Of a stretch of 64,000 nt of DNA, positions 11,438 through 24,032 are shown piece after piece. The stretch's first letter is position 1. Each line of letters begins with the position of its first letter. The stretch lies in the NCBI GenBank assembly GCA_030789695.1, contig CM061136.1, positions 134,118,448-134,182,447 on the forward strand, in the 5' to 3' direction. The stretch comes from Scilla litardierei. Taxonomy: Eukaryota > Streptophyta > Magnoliopsida > Asparagales > Asparagaceae. A program made the translations under genes and the position numbers. The notes beneath the pieces are model-generated. The model had not been told where the DNA came from, made no database searches, and saw nothing but the letters and a program-made list of their open reading frames with translations.

Positions 11438-12371
11438 ATGGCTAATATTGCAAGCGTTAATTTCGAAGTACTGGAAGCATCAGGTAGAAACTATCTAAGC
11501 TGGCAGCTAGATGTAAAGTTTCACCTGCGGGCAAAGACCCTCATCGCTGCTGTGACTGAAAAAGAAAATGTTAGCGATATAGAGAAGGCGCAAGCCATCA
11601 TCTATATTCGCCGCCATGTGGACAAGACCTTAAAGGCTGAATACCTTACGGTCGAAGATCCACTTGAGCTATGGACTGCCCTTGAGGACAGGTATAAACA
11701 TCAGAAAGATGTTATACTCCCAAGGGCGCGATACGAGTGGGAGAACCTGAGACTGCAGGACTTAAAGTCCGTTGCTGAGTACAACTCAGCACTTTTTAGC
11801 ATCACCGCACGCCTGAAGTTGTGTGGTGAAAAAGTCTCAGAAAATCGCATGCTGGAAAAGACGTATACGTCCTTCCATGAAAAAGATGCGATACTCATGC
11901 AGCAATACCGTGAACGCAAGTTCACCAAGTATTCCGAGCTGCTGTCATGTTTACTCATGGCCGAGCAAAACAGAGAGCTTCTTCTCTCCACTCACAATAT
12001 ACGCTCCCCGGCACTGCCCCCCACCAGAAGCTCACTATTCCTCTTCCTTCAATAAGAAGAGAGATAATAAAAGAAAAGAAAGACCACAGAAGGGGGGTCA
12101 ACAGAAAAATACCAAGGGCCATGTACAACAGCAGCGAAATAATGAAAGTAAGCGGAAGTTCACGAGGCACCGAAATAACAAAAATAGAAATGATATACCC
12201 CCACCCAAGAGGGAATGGGAAGACCAGTGCCAAAATTGTGGCATGAAAGGCCACTGGTCCAGAGTGTGCCGAACTCCGCATCATCTCCAGGATTTGTATA
12301 AAGAGAACAAGAAAAATAAAGCTGAAACAAACCTGATGACATCTGATGCTCCAGTTAAGTTTTTCAGCTGA
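11438..12371 (+). pseudogene. Copia-1 gag, frameshifted
   Basis: The capsid part (11438 to about 12010) reads MANIASVNFEVLEASGRNY and contains the copia-type gag core (YLSWQLDVKFHLRA, LWTALEDRY). A frameshift near 12010-12030 moves the rest into another frame. That rest carries a basic stretch and the zinc knuckle CQNCGMKGHWSRVC (CX2CX4HX4C), which binds RNA. Copia-2 has the same protein in one uninterrupted 320-residue frame, which shows where this copy is broken. Confidence 0.9.
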
Positions 12372-12382
12372 CGACTTCGAAA

Positions 12383-12500
12383 ATAATGACATGCTTGACT
12401 AGCCTTTAATTTTATCTTAGCAAATTGTTTAGAACATCTCATAATGACATGCTTGACTAGCCTTTAATTTTATCTTAGCAAATTGTTTAGAACATCTCAC
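12383..12500 (+). repeat. Tandem duplication of about 60 bp after gag
   Basis: AATGACATGCTTGACTAGCC and the following ~40 bases (to AGAACATCTCA) are repeated directly. The repeat contains the gag stop codon. Copia-2 has a single copy. Confidence 0.85.
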
Positions 12501-12629
12501 GTTATGAGAGCTTTTGTATTACGCAATCTGTTTTGATTGAAAAATTTTAGTAGACAATATATTAATATGTCTATCTGAATATGCATGTGCCTTTATGTTT
12601 CATCTTTTGAAACCGCTCTCATAAATAAT

Positions 12630-15600
12630 TAGTAGACAATAAACACGTACGATCTCTTTCAATACAAAGCCCAATATCAGGGCTATATTGAAGATCCAGG
12701 GAATGCAACACAGTTGCCCCCAAACGACACAAAAATAATGGGTGCACTAATCCCTCCGAATTCCAAAAGAAACTTTCTAAGTTTCAAGGACATCCGTTTC
12801 AACGGATCCCACTTGGAAACAGCAAATGTAAATGAAAAATTACCGTATGCAACGTCTCAAGAAAAGGATTAAAATCCACACTTGAACGTTTTGAGAGCCT
12901 TATAGGCCTCTACCATACGAAGATTCGGAGAAAGGAAGCAGAATTAAAAGGAGCACCTGAAGTGCCCTACATCAGCCGAGTTTTTACTCTGGCATGATGG
13001 ACTTGGCCACCCTGGATTTGTAATGATGCACATCATCTTATCCTATGGGTATGACTTGAAGAACCAGAAGATTCTTCAGAAGGGAAAATTCCCTCGCATC
13101 CCTTACTATAAGGGAAGATTAATTACAAGGCCATCTCCACGAAAAGTTGAAAAAGGATCTCCACGCTTCCTCAAAAAGAATACAAGGAGACAAATGTGGA
13201 TAAAATCCACCACCCCTAGTGGGCTATTTTGGTACTTCATTGTACTGATAAATGCATCCTCAGAACATTCGTACGTATGTCTACTACAAGACCCGCAACT
13301 TAGCTTTTCCAAAGCTATTGGCACAAGAATAAAAATGTTGCGGGCACATTTCCCAGACAATAAAATGTTGTAAATAAGTCTGGTTAATGTTGGGAAATAT
13401 ACCTCAGTCTTTTCAAGAGTACTGCCAATCAACGGGAATTGAAAATGAACATACAAGTGCCGCATGTTCATACCCAAAATGGGTCGGCAGAGTCACTGAA
13501 AAGTAGACTCCAAAGGACTGAACGTCCATTAAATCCCGATTGCCTATGGATGCATGGGGACATGCAAACTCTGCATGCTGCATCGTAAATGAAAATAAGA
13601 CCCTCTGGAGGTCAGAGTCTCCAATGCAACTTGCATATGGAATGCCACCGAACATTTCTCATCCGAGAATCTTCGGTCGCGCAGTCTTAAATCCCCATTG
13701 CACCACCAAAGAGGACCAAAACGGTACTCAACGTCGCCTAGGTATCCATGCAGGGTTTGACTCACCCTCACTTATAAGATACCTAGAACCCCAAACGGGG
13801 GACGTAATTAAGGCACACCTTGAAGACTGTGATCTCGATGAGACGAGTTTCCCAAAAAATAGGCCCAGATACTGGAAAATCTGGCGCGAAGAAAATTATA
13901 ACGTGGGATACAAACAGTTTGACCCACTATGATCCGGTAACAATACAATGTGTAGATGAGATCCAGAAGATCTTCCACACAGAGAACACTGTTCACTAAT
14001 TACCGGAATCATTTATTGACAACCAGAAGATTGTCAGATCACACATCCCTGCTGCAAAAACTCCAGCTAGAATTGACATCCCCGAGAATGGATGCAATCC
14101 ACCAGCAGCAGAAGTGGCTGATCCTCAACAAAAAAGAGGCAGACCACCAGGCTCCTAGGACAAGAAACTCCTGGAGACCTTAAGACAATACTACCACAGG
14201 ACAATGAGCTCCTGTCCACACCATCACCCTTCCCGGAATCCACTGCAGAGGAATTGCCGGGAAAAAGTGAAATTAAGTAAATGTTGTACGTACTGGGGAG
14301 GTGTTGGACAGATAGAACATAAATTGTCGATAATGTATTCACGTATCATATTGCCATATACATCGCAATGGCGATGATGTTTGTAAATTATCGTTCCACA
14401 CTCCGTTGCTAGAAGGCAAACGTAGAGATTGGCCAAAATGTGGAACGTGGCAATAGAAGATGAGCTGGACTCATTTATGAAACGTGGAATGTTCGGACCT
14501 GAAGTCCAGACACCAAAAAGTGTCAAACCTGTGGATAAAACAAAGATTGCAAACATAAGAAAAATAAATACAAAATCGTATGCTATACGGTACAACCTAT
14601 AGCCCAAGGAAAATTTCGCTTAAACTAGGGATCGAACAAATTCAAATGAGCATGTCTCATAAATGATGCATCAGTCTCCCTAAGTTATCAAAAGCGAATA
14701 CCTTACGATTTAGCGAAGGAAAATTTTGGATATGCTGTTATTGGATGTTGTGACGGCGTACCTTCGTGGATATCTTGTAAAGATAATTTCCACATCTCCT
14801 TAAAATGCCTGAATAGACTTCGGGACGTCTATTCAAGAAAAACAATAAGTATAAATAAATGTACAACCAAGAGAATCACTTGACAAGTCAATGATTCCTA
14901 CTGAAGGTTGTCTTTGCATCTGTGCAAAGAACAGGATTAGAGATCTCAGTTGTAAACAACTAACATCTCATCGGATCTCCTGAAGAGAAAACCGAAATAA
15001 ATGTACAAGCCTGACTTTTAAACATGAAATAAAAAGACCTAGGCAAATATAAAGTCATGGCTCATAGAATCCTGTTACAAACGCCCAGAAGTGCGTTGGA
15101 GATATTAAAAGGACCATTGTCATCCAAAGTACACCCACGGTGGTACACCTACTGGATGAACAAAAAGAACCCTTCCGATCGCTGGAAGAGGGGGAGGATA
15201 TAACTGGTCCTAAAGTCCCTTATCTTAGTGCAATCATGCACTCCTGGCTAACTGCATGTGTCCCGGTATAGCAATTGCAGTAAACTCATTAGCCAGAGAT
15301 AGTTGGCACCTAAAAAGGGCCATTAGACCTGAGTTAAGCCTTCTGCGCTTCCTCCAAGGGTCGAAATATTTGGACTTACAAAATGTAGTAGCATCCTCCA
15401 ATGTTTATGCAAATGCAGGTTTCAGGTCCAGTCCCTATGCTAAGAAATCACAGAACGGGTACCCACAGTGGGACGGCCATCCCCTGCAGATCTGCAAAGC
15501 AACTTATGAAGGCAACATCATCCTATCATTCCGAGATCCTCACCATTCCAGAATCACACCAATGGTGTATTTGAGGGCGCCTGGTGGTACATCACATCCC

Positions 15601-15655
15601 AGTGACGACTGGGATAGAGGCTGGTTCTGTGGAGCTGACCATATAGTCTGAAGAC
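12630..15655 (+). pseudogene. Copia-1 pol remnants (protease to RNase H)
   Basis: Many short frames align in order with the Copia-2 polyprotein: a protease remnant (from ~12632), pre-integrase zinc region (GLFWYF-like end at ~13235), integrase core (from ~13540), reverse transcriptase region (~14400-15000) and RNase H (~15250-15655). Numerous stops and frameshifts rule out a functional product. The protease catalytic segment corresponding to DSAST in Copia-2 is mutated and out of frame. Confidence 0.8.
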
Positions 15656-16196
15656 CACATCAGAGGCGACGAAACTTAGCACACCTCTCCAGAGTTTCTG
15701 GATTCAGCAGCTGCTTGATGGTGACAAAATTTGTAATCTGTGTACATTTTCGGAATATTGTAAATAGGAGTGATGAGATAAGCCTAAGAGATCTGAAAGC
15801 CTAAGAGCTTTTACAGATCAGGGGGAGTTGAGGGAATTTGTACTCTTTTCCCTTAGCTATGGTTTTTCCCACTGAGTTTTCCATAGCCAAAGGTTTTAAC
15901 GAGGCAAATCAAATCAACTCTGGATCCCGAAGTATCCACCCCTCTGTGACGCTCAGAATCCAGAAATATTCATGAGCAGAGTCACTTGTATAAATCAGGG
16001 GGAGTTAAAGAGCGTTTGCACTCTTTTCCTTAACTATGGTTTTTCCCACTGGGTTTTCCATAGCCAAAGGTTTTTAACGAGGCAAATCTCACCAACTCAG
16101 GATCCTGAAGTATCCACCCCATGTGAGACCCATGCAGGCTCAGAATCCTGAAGTATTCATGAGCAGGGTCCACAACTATGGCTGGATAAGGGGGAG
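15656..16196 (+). other. Copia-1 3' untranslated region with a duplicated segment
   Basis: Two related copies of a segment beginning CAGGGGGAGTT and reading through TATGGTTTTTCCCACTG lie at about 15829-15990 and 16004-16160. The second ends in the true polypurine tract ATAAGGGGGAG before the 3' LTR. Duplicated polypurine-like sites are visible. Confidence 0.65.
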
Positions 16197-16343
16197 TGTT
16201 GTGAATGGGTATTTACTGGGTTGGATGAGTTATTGGGCCAACCCAAGTGTTTGGGCCCATATCTGTATAAGTCCACTTGTATTCTCCCCTTTAGCTATAA
16301 ATATAAACCTGAGGGCTCTCCCCTCAGCAGTTGATTCATAACA
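16197..16343 (+). repeat. Copia-1 3' LTR
   Basis: 147 bp; differs from the 5' LTR at about three positions (for example TATAAGTCC versus TATAAGCCC, and AACCTGAG versus AACATGAG). Followed by the target duplication TAGTT. Confidence 0.95.
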
Positions 16344-16348
16344 TAGTT

Positions 16349-16842
16349 GTCGATATAAATAATCTAAATATAAAAGTGATTAATTCTGTAATGTTAAGCG
16401 TACCTTATCAAACCGAAGTATCTTATAATCACGTAGTGCGACATCCATATTATTTTTTTGAAGCAAATTAACATATATGTAAAAATTATTAATATAAAAA
16501 TGCAATCAAATATATAATGAAAAACATTTATTAGTGCCTTACAGTTTTCCGCAAATAAGGATTCTTAGTAGCATTCATCTGTATAACAATACAAATCAAT
16601 ATTTTAGAAGAAAATATACAAATAATAAAATGACATGATATAGAATTAAATTTTTATTACATGTAAATAAATAGCAACGCTTGTCCACATTATGCAGATT
16701 GATAGCATATGATAATGGTATACCTGCACGATAGTCAAAAATTGATAACGAATTTAATTTGAAGAAATACTAAATGAATAAAATAACAGAAAGATATAAA
16801 TAAGAATTTTAAAAACTTACATATAACAGACATCATTGAAAG
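16349..16842. other. Helitron sequence between Copia-1 and the helicase 3' end
   Basis: AT-rich, with no reading frame of note. It is the continuation of the 3' non-coding region of the Helitron on the minus strand. Confidence 0.4.
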
Positions 16843-18492
16843 TCACAGAAGGATTTCTGGATAAACAATGTTAACTGTGTTATTTGAATCAGACTGAAGC
16901 AGGACACTAACGCGGTCAAAAGACGTGCATCTAGAAAGTGCCACATAAAGATGTCCATGACTGAAAACTGGGTTACGCAAGTCTAATCCAACAAATCTCA
17001 CGGATTGTCCTTGAGATTTATTAATTGTTATGGCATAAGTCACACGAACAGGAATTGTTGTCTTGTCATGTGAATAGGTAATTCTGTAGATGATGGTGAC
17101 AAAGATATTCTTGGAATAAAAACCAAACTACCTGCTCGATCACCATTCAAAATTTGGGCTTCAATCACACGAGATGCGCATCTTACAACCATTAGTCGAG
17201 TGCCATTACAGAGCCCATCTTTTGGTGCAATATTTCGAAGTAAAATAATTGGACATCCAACCTTAAGGTCAAGTTTAAATGGGGGCAATCCAGGAGGATC
17301 CAAAGAGTTTATGTATTCATTAGGATACAGGTTTATAATGGAAGGATCAGTAGATTCAGTTTCAGCCAGTTTGTCTGCAGCAAAATATGTTATCTGTTGA
17401 CCAGTATAAATTTGTAATGCAGCAGAATTTATGTAATTAACATCATCATTACGTGCGGAAAGAATTATTCGTTCAGTAAGGAATGTCGGAGTCACCGTAC
17501 CCTCGACATCTAGATAAGGATAAATTCTTAATAATAACTCATTTAAATCCTTGCATCTGAAAATGTGGGAGGGAAGCTCAACCACTTCTGTAGGGTTTGT
17601 CCCGACCTAATGCATAAGTAGAAATTAATTAAGTCAATGGTAAGTTAAGAGAAAAATGTCTATTGAAAACATAAAGTATTCAAATAAATACCTCCAAAAT
17701 AAATTTTGCAAAATTATTATTTTCAACGGATGAGTTATTCAAACGCATATTTTGATCCAAGTGCAAAACTTGTATAGCACACCATAGTGCAGATCGTCTT
17801 AATGAGGCTCCAACAATTTCTTCTCGAACCCCCTTTGGTATGACTGGCAAGATTTGTTGGAAGTCCCCACCAAGAACAACAGTAAAACCACCAAATGCTT
17901 TAGTGCTGTCACAAATATCCTTCAACGATCGATCCACTGACTCAACACAATGCCGGTGTTGCATAGGAACTTCATCCCATATTATCAATTTTGCTTCTCT
18001 GAATAATTGTGCATGTATGGATTGTTTACTAAAATTACAAGCTGAGTTATCATGCACATCTAAAGGGATGCGAAATGTTGAATGTGCGGTCCGACCTTTG
18101 ATTAGTAACAATAATGCAATACCAGATGATGCAACAGTGATAACTATATTTCCTAGACTGCGCAACATTGTTGCTATAGCATTGTACAGAAAAGCCTTTC
18201 CAGTTCCAGCACCTCCGCTTAAGAAAAATGTAGTACCTTTATTTTCAAAAACGGACGAAGTAATAGCTGAATAAGCATTACGCTGTGCATCATTAAGGCA
18301 ATCAACATTTTTCACTGCATCCAATTGTTTCGCTGTGTTTATAAGTTCCTGATGTTCATGCAGCAATCGATTGCCAACAATTGCATTCCAATTTCCAGTA
18401 GGAAGTGGCATTGGTGGAAAGTCAGATAGACACTTACCATACTCTTCGAGCAATTCATTGATTAGAAATAAGCCATAATCTTCGAGTTGTCA
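16843..18492 (-). pseudogene. Helitron PIF1-like helicase domain
   Basis: SF1 DNA helicase half of the Helitron Rep/Hel transposase, which unwinds DNA during rolling-circle transposition. The main block (18453-17680) has the Walker A loop GGAGTGKAF, Walker [10 protein letters not shown] and motif [14 protein letters not shown] second exon (17585-17040) is followed, in overlapping frame, by the last block (17043-16843) with TINKSQGQS and YVALSRCTS, helicase motifs V and VI. A ~95-nt intron probably separates 17680 and 17585. The usual GKT/GKS of Walker A is GKA here, and the domain is cut from the Rep part by a TGA at 18490, so it is classed as a pseudogene. Confidence 0.85.
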
Positions 18493-20290
18493 TTGAGATG
18501 GTGCAGAAATTGAAAACAAGATATTAATTTTATGCCTAAGATCGTCACAAATTTGCACTGAGAATTGATTCCATAATTCAAGTGGGTCGATAGGTGAACA
18601 TTCAATCAGAATAATACTAAACAGATGTCTTAATTGATATCCAGTTTTCATAATTGAAGCTTCGTGAAGACATTGTTTCCATTCTGAATCATCTTCAAGA
18701 AGACCTCGTGCAACACATGTTGCTTTGAATGTAGAGTACTCTACATTATTGAAAGTGCATAAATTTTCCCATGATGTTGGTCCTCTAACAACTGTTAGTA
18801 ACAACCGTAAATAGAAGCGTTCACCAGAGTTTGGAGATGCAAAATACATTCTACCAATTGAGTATCCAGATTTTCTGGGAGTCCAGACCTTTGTGGATTT
18901 ATTCCAAACAAACTTTTTATGGAAATTCTTGGTAAGTGAGAGCGTGTGCTGACTTATGTAAAGCACAACATGCAAAAAATTCAGTCAAAGTTGTCTTCTC
19001 ATTTTCAGCTCTAGACCATATACTAGCGTGGTCTTCATCTGGATAAAAAATAACACGGTGTTGCCCTGGCAAATGAAGCATCAATCGTTGTACTGATGGT
19101 ATCTCCTGATGTAAAGGATGTTCAAATAATCGCCAAGCTGCCTCTGGGGGTCCAATATATCTTGCATCAAGGTATTGCTGGATCTCATCAACTGCACCCA
19201 TCACCATCGTGGTTCGATCATGACCTTTATAAATGTACTTATGAATGTATTTGACACATCTTATCCCGGCACAAACTTCGACATTAATATGGCAGTTAAA
19301 GCGTCTAGAAAGATACATATTGTATGGAACAACATCTCAGTTATCAAACTGATGGCCCCTTATAGTATGGATATGTCCATTATTACGACGACGATATATA
19401 TGATAGCCATCACGATCCATTGTTGTTGAGTCTACATAAGTTCTCAGGTACTTCTTAGTACATTTACCATTATCCATACATGAAGAACATGGATTTCGGG
19501 CACCACATGGACCGTGCACCATACATTTTATCACAGTGTCGAATAACTCCGGATCTTGAGAAGGATCAGGAAATTCAGCACAGACAATCTTATCCACTTG
19601 ATCACATGTATGGATCTTATCTGGACCATGAAGAAAGAATAGAGCATGCATGTGTGGAAGACCATGTTTCTGAAATTTAAGGGTGAAGACATGTGCTACT
19701 TTCCTTCCGAATACATTTTAAGCCTCAATCTCCTTCATTAAAGCCTTTCTTTCTAACTCAAAAACACGGGCAACTAAATCGGGACGATCGATAGACTTTT
19801 GATAAGGTAGAAGAGAATTAGATATTTCAAGCCAATTTGGATTTGCAATCATGGTTAGGAATATATCTGGGTGCTGATTATATCATGTGATAGCCATCGA
19901 GCCTTGAAAAATTTCGAACATGTGGCGTGCACTTCCAGTGAAAGATGAAGGAAGTATCATCCGCTGGCCAATTTGGTCACCACTGACATATGCATCTATA
20001 TCTGCAAGACCCTGATAGAGTTCAGAACGGATTTTTTGTTGATTAAGTTTGATGAACGTCAAACGATTTTGCTCAGTTGCTGCCCAAGCATCAACTAAGA
20101 ACTCCTGGAACAATTTGCCCACGCTCAAAATCGACGAATACTCAGTATGTCTTTCAAACAGACGGTAGCTATAAAACTCGCACAAGGTAAGGCGTCTATG
20201 TGAGGATTGATTGCACGATGGATCCCATTGCTTCAACTCTGGTTCCCAGCCAAGCCGACCATGAGGAAATAATAAGACATAATGCAATGG
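18490..20290 (-). pseudogene. Helitron Rep (HUH nuclease) domain and linker
   Basis: Rolling-circle replication initiator half of the transposase. The block at 20287-19883 starts MHYVLLFPHGRLGW (Helitron_like_N type). The catalytic HUH motif is in HGLPHMHALFFL (~19665-19630). The paired-tyrosine region is in VKYIHKYIYKGHD (~19260-19220). Lesions: TAA at ~19718, TGA at 19337-19339 (replacing an Arg in the usual DxRDVVPYN motif), a frameshift between about 18975 and 18917, and TGA at 18490. It cannot make a full-length protein. Confidence 0.85.
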
Positions 20291-21042
20291 AAAATATGCA
20301 TGATGAGCCTAATTGATTTGCATGAGTTGATTATTTCCTCGTAGATGTAAAACAATATCTCGCATCCCGGAAGGTCGATAGCTATCTCCAGGTAAAATAA
20401 TAGTAATCTCATCAATAGTAGGGAGGTTATAGCGGCGTCGATCTTTTGTCGAATTATAATGCAGATATACAGGAGATCACGACCATTTACATGTTTTTGA
20501 ATTAAGACAGAATAAGCTTGATGATATAGATGGATGAATGGGTTTATGGCTGATAGACAATTTTGAATGATAAGTAAGACATCTGTTCTCAAATGAGGAT
20601 TTCTAGTACTTCGTAACTCTATAGCTGAATCAGGATCATATATGTAAAGTTGACAATAACTTGCTGTTTGATTTAGTTGTGGAAGAAGTGATCCTGTTCG
20701 ATGACGTAATTCTCCATGAATAGTAAAAGATGTAGGACCTCTACCCGGAATCAATCTTTGATCCAATGTATTACCAAGACTGGTAAATGCGTTAGCTGCG
20801 TTATACTCCCGAGCATATTTTCGAAAAGATTTTGATTGCTCATTGTTACCATCATATAATTCGCGAATTGCTGTAGGGGGTTCAATAAGTGTATCTAATT
20901 TCACCTTTCCTTGCAAACAACAAGTTCCAAAAAGATGAGTTGTCAAAGTTGACCTCACCAATTGTTCATCCAACCAATGTAAAGCTGAGCAATGAGGGCA
21001 TGGAATGTTCATTAAGCCAAGAGAATGCTGAACAGAATCCAC
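20233..21042 (-). pseudogene. Helitron transposase N-terminal region
   Basis: A 269-residue open frame with the conserved plant Helitron preface: a cysteine pair CPHC and CC, then FTSLG and GRGPTSFTIHGELRHRTGSLLP, which lies just upstream of the Rep domain in this family. Its end runs out of frame relative to the Rep start near 20290. Upstream, introns link it to the repeated exon cassettes at 21150-22620. Confidence 0.8.
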
Positions 21043-21149
21043 AGTTGTTGAGGGACAAATTATATCTGTAATTGACCTACATAATGTAGTTTATTGTCAA
21101 AGTAAAATAGTTTAGATTAAATCGTATGTATGATCAATAGGATAATATC

Positions 21150-22620
21150 CTGGCGGGAGGTTCAGCATCTTGTGCAAGAATAAAATCGGATAAGTTTATT
21201 TGTTCTTTTTCTAGTTCTCTCCTTCTACGTTGAGCAAAGGACCTATTCATTCTAAACCCAAAATCAAGTACAATTAGAATAATGTAGAGTAGAAAGGATT
21301 TTATGTACATGGAAGTAGAGACTAAGGTAGATAACCTGGCAGAAGGTCCATCATCTTGTTCAGAAACGTTATCATTGCGGGAGGCAGAGACAGCATGCAA
21401 CTTGTCAAGTAGGTAAGTTGATAGTAAAGGTGTTAATTGAGGTATATCGAGTATGCTGTTAGGATGCATAAATCGAGAAATGCCTCTTTGGTATTTATCT
21501 TTTTCTCCCCTCCTGCGTTGAGCTAACGAACTACCAAAACTAAACCCAAAAAAATAAAATTACAGTACCATATCTCAAGAATAGCCGATATTATGTATAG
21601 GCAAGTGGATAATAGAATAGATAACCTGGCAGAAGGTTCAGCATCTTGTTTAGAAATAGTATCATTGCGCGAGTGTGAGCCCTCATGTACCTCTTCAATT
21701 AGGGAAGTTGATGAAGAAGGTGGTAATTGAGTTATGTTGAGTATGTTGTTTGGAGTGATAAAGCGAGAAATGTTCAATTGTTCTTTCTCTCGTTCTCTCC
21801 TTCTACGTTGAGCTAAGGAACTGCCCAAAGTAAAACCAAAAATGATTATAATTAAAACCAAAAATGTTCAGTTGTTCTTTCTTATGTACATGCAAGGGGA
21901 TTAAAACATAGAAAACCTGGCAGTAGGTGGAACATCCTGTTCAGAAATAGTATTCGTTCGCGAGTTTGAGACCTTATGCACCTCTTCAATTAGGGAAGTT
22001 GATGATGAAGGTGTTACTTGATGTATATCTAGTATGTTTTAGGAGGGATAAATCGAGTACTGTTCCTTTGTTCTTTCTCTCGTTCTCTCCTTCTACGTTG
22101 AGCTAAGGATCTACCCAAAGTAAAAACAAAAGTGAATACGATTAAATTACAATATCTCAAAATAGTAGATTTTATGTATAGGCAAGTGGTTAATAACATA
22201 GATAACCTGGCAGAAGGTGGAGGATCTTGTTCAGAAAAATTATCATTTCGCGAGTCTGAGCCCTCATTTACAGCTTCAATTAGGGAAGTTGATCTTGAAG
22301 CTCTTACTTTAGGTATATCGAGTGAGCTGTTAGTAGGCCTAAATCGAGTAATGTTTCTTTGTTCTTTCTCTCGTGCTCTCCTTCTGCGTTGAGCTAAGGA
22401 ACTACCCAAAGTACAACCAAAAGTAAATACAATTAAATTACAGTAGGTTTACATTAGGGCAGAATAGAAATTATGTACATGTTAGTAGATAAATACCTGG
22501 CAAATGGTTCAACATCGTGTTCAGAAATCATATCGGTGTGTGAGGCCGAGACTTCGGAAACTTGAGATATGTTTCTATGTTCATGTTCACGATGTCTCCT
22601 TTTGCGTTGAGCTAATATGC
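21150..22620 (-). repeat. Six tandem exon cassettes of the Helitron N-terminus
   Basis: Units of about 290 bp contain an exon and an intron. The exon encodes a basic motif of type SLAQRRRREREKEQ, then NIxRF, a serine-rich middle and an acidic end QDAEPSAR. Exons lie at 22207-22401, 21626-21820 and 21336-21530 (each exactly 195 nt), 21917-22110 (194 nt, frame broken), 21150-21242 (93 nt, internally deleted) and a divergent first copy at about 22502-22620 (LAQRKRRHREHEH). Each has its own acceptor (TTTGGGCAG or TTTGGGTAG type) and donor (CCAG|GTTATC or similar). Both boundaries are phase 2, so any number of 195-nt exons could be spliced in or out without changing frame. Confidence 0.8.
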
Positions 22621-22639
22621 TTTTTGCTACGAAACTATC

Positions 22640-23032
22640 AACATATGCCTAAATTGAGTGTACATGGCAAGGTTGAGTCTTCAATAGTACGGGTAGTATT
22701 GAAGACAGTGATTTATATTAGCAAATGCCATACCGGATGCATGATGGTGTGAAGCAAGTGGAATTGATAAAGTCTTTCGGATGTTCAAAATACGACAGCG
22801 TCCAACTGATCCAGTTAAAATAAAAGTTAGAATAAATAAAAATACAAATGAAGAGAAATCAGCAGATAATGAGAATCCTTCGTAGCACCATGGTTAATGA
22901 TTTATAAACATCGATTAATTTCAGAAAACTGTTTTCATTATTTTAATTATAGAAACTTCCAACAGGGCGAGGCTTTGAAGTTATTAGTAAATATGATAAG
23001 TTAAATCAAGTTATTTGGTTTTGCAATGTGTA
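22640..23032. other. Helitron-internal non-coding stretch
   Basis: Nothing recognisable. It probably holds the 5' untranslated region or first intron of the Helitron gene on the minus strand. Confidence 0.35.
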
Positions 23033-23111
<79 letters not shown>

Positions 23112-23140
23112 CGCGCGCGCGCACGCACGTGCGCACGCGG
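23033..23140. repeat. Compound microsatellite (CT)n(GT)n(CG)n
   Basis: A (CT) stretch, about 31 GT dinucleotides, then alternating CG/CA. The long alternating purine-pyrimidine tract could adopt Z-DNA. Reading frames across it (poly-TH or poly-CV) are artefacts. Confidence 0.95.
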
Positions 23141-24027
23141 GTCCTCCAGTGTGCGTAGGCACGCGTGTGGGTGGGTATCGGTGGATGTGGATGTCTGCTT
23201 TATGATACTGGTGAAGTTCAAATGGGTAAAATATGATCGTACTTAGCAGTCTTAAAAAGTTCATCTCCCAGAAAATCATTAGCAGTAAATTTCATATAAG
23301 ACTGAAATGTTCAGAAGTTAAGATTGATACAATATTATCTCCAAGAAATAAAAGGTTAAGATTGATATAATATTATCTCCCAGGATGAAAATGTTAAAAT
23401 GTTAAAAAGTTAAGATCAATCCCAGAAATTTGCACTGAATTTCCTAACTTGTTTAATTGTTAATAAGTTAAGATTGGAATGGTCAGGATATTGTTTAGAA
23501 AGCTAATTAGTGATCACTCTTAGCAAGCATCTTGTAATATTGAATCGAGAAATAGGGTTGGTACAAATTAAGAGTTTTTTTTTGGCAATTTGATTAAAAT
23601 CTTATTTTGCATTTGAACTTGTCCAAAGTACAGAAAGTTTCAAAATGCCTGAACAGAAGTGAGTACATCGGATGCGTCCTGCAAGCTTTGTTTGGTTTGA
23701 AATTCTTTATTTCCTCTATGGATAGGAAGAATTGGTCAATGGGGTTTTGGTATTAATTCAAAAATTACGCCCGGGCTGAAATTTCTCATGATAAGAAATT
23801 TTTATTATGATCAAATGCATGCTTATTACAGAGGTTTTTAACATCAAATTTAATCAGCCCTGAATGCCCTCTGCAGTTTTGACAATGATGACATTGTTGG
23901 AACTGATTCCGTAAAATCTCTTAATATTATATATGATGACCTGGCAATAAATTTATGCATAGATTTGACTATGAATGCATCCATCTAGTTTTTTTTCTCA
24001 TATGCAATTCAGGACCTTACCTACTTC
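23141..24027. other. Non-coding stretch before the large non-autonomous LTR element
   Basis: AT-rich, with a few short direct repeats (AAGTTAAGATTGATA near 23318 and 23354). No gene seen. Its sequence continues after 31024, on the other side of the inserted LTR element. Confidence 0.4.
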
Positions 24028-24032
24028 AGCCT

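Larger units (their letters stand above)
9188..16343 (+). mobile_element. Copia-1, Ty1/copia LTR retrotransposon
   Basis: Complete 7156-bp element flanked by a perfect 5-bp target duplication TAGTT (9183-9187 and 16344-16348). The two LTRs start TGTTGTGAATGGG and end CATAACA. Order inside: primer-binding site, a 2.1-kb untranslated leader with structured repeats, a gag pseudogene, pol remnants, and a polypurine tract AAGGGGGAG against the 3' LTR. LTRs differ at about three of 147 positions by eye, so the insertion is not old even though the coding region is badly decayed; it may have been mobilised in trans or copied from an already defective template. It is inserted in the Helitron and belongs to the same family as Copia-2. 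Confidence 0.95.

Noticed and set aside
23006..23279. Frames with poly-Thr-His or poly-Cys-Val
   Set aside because: Direct translation of the GT microsatellite.
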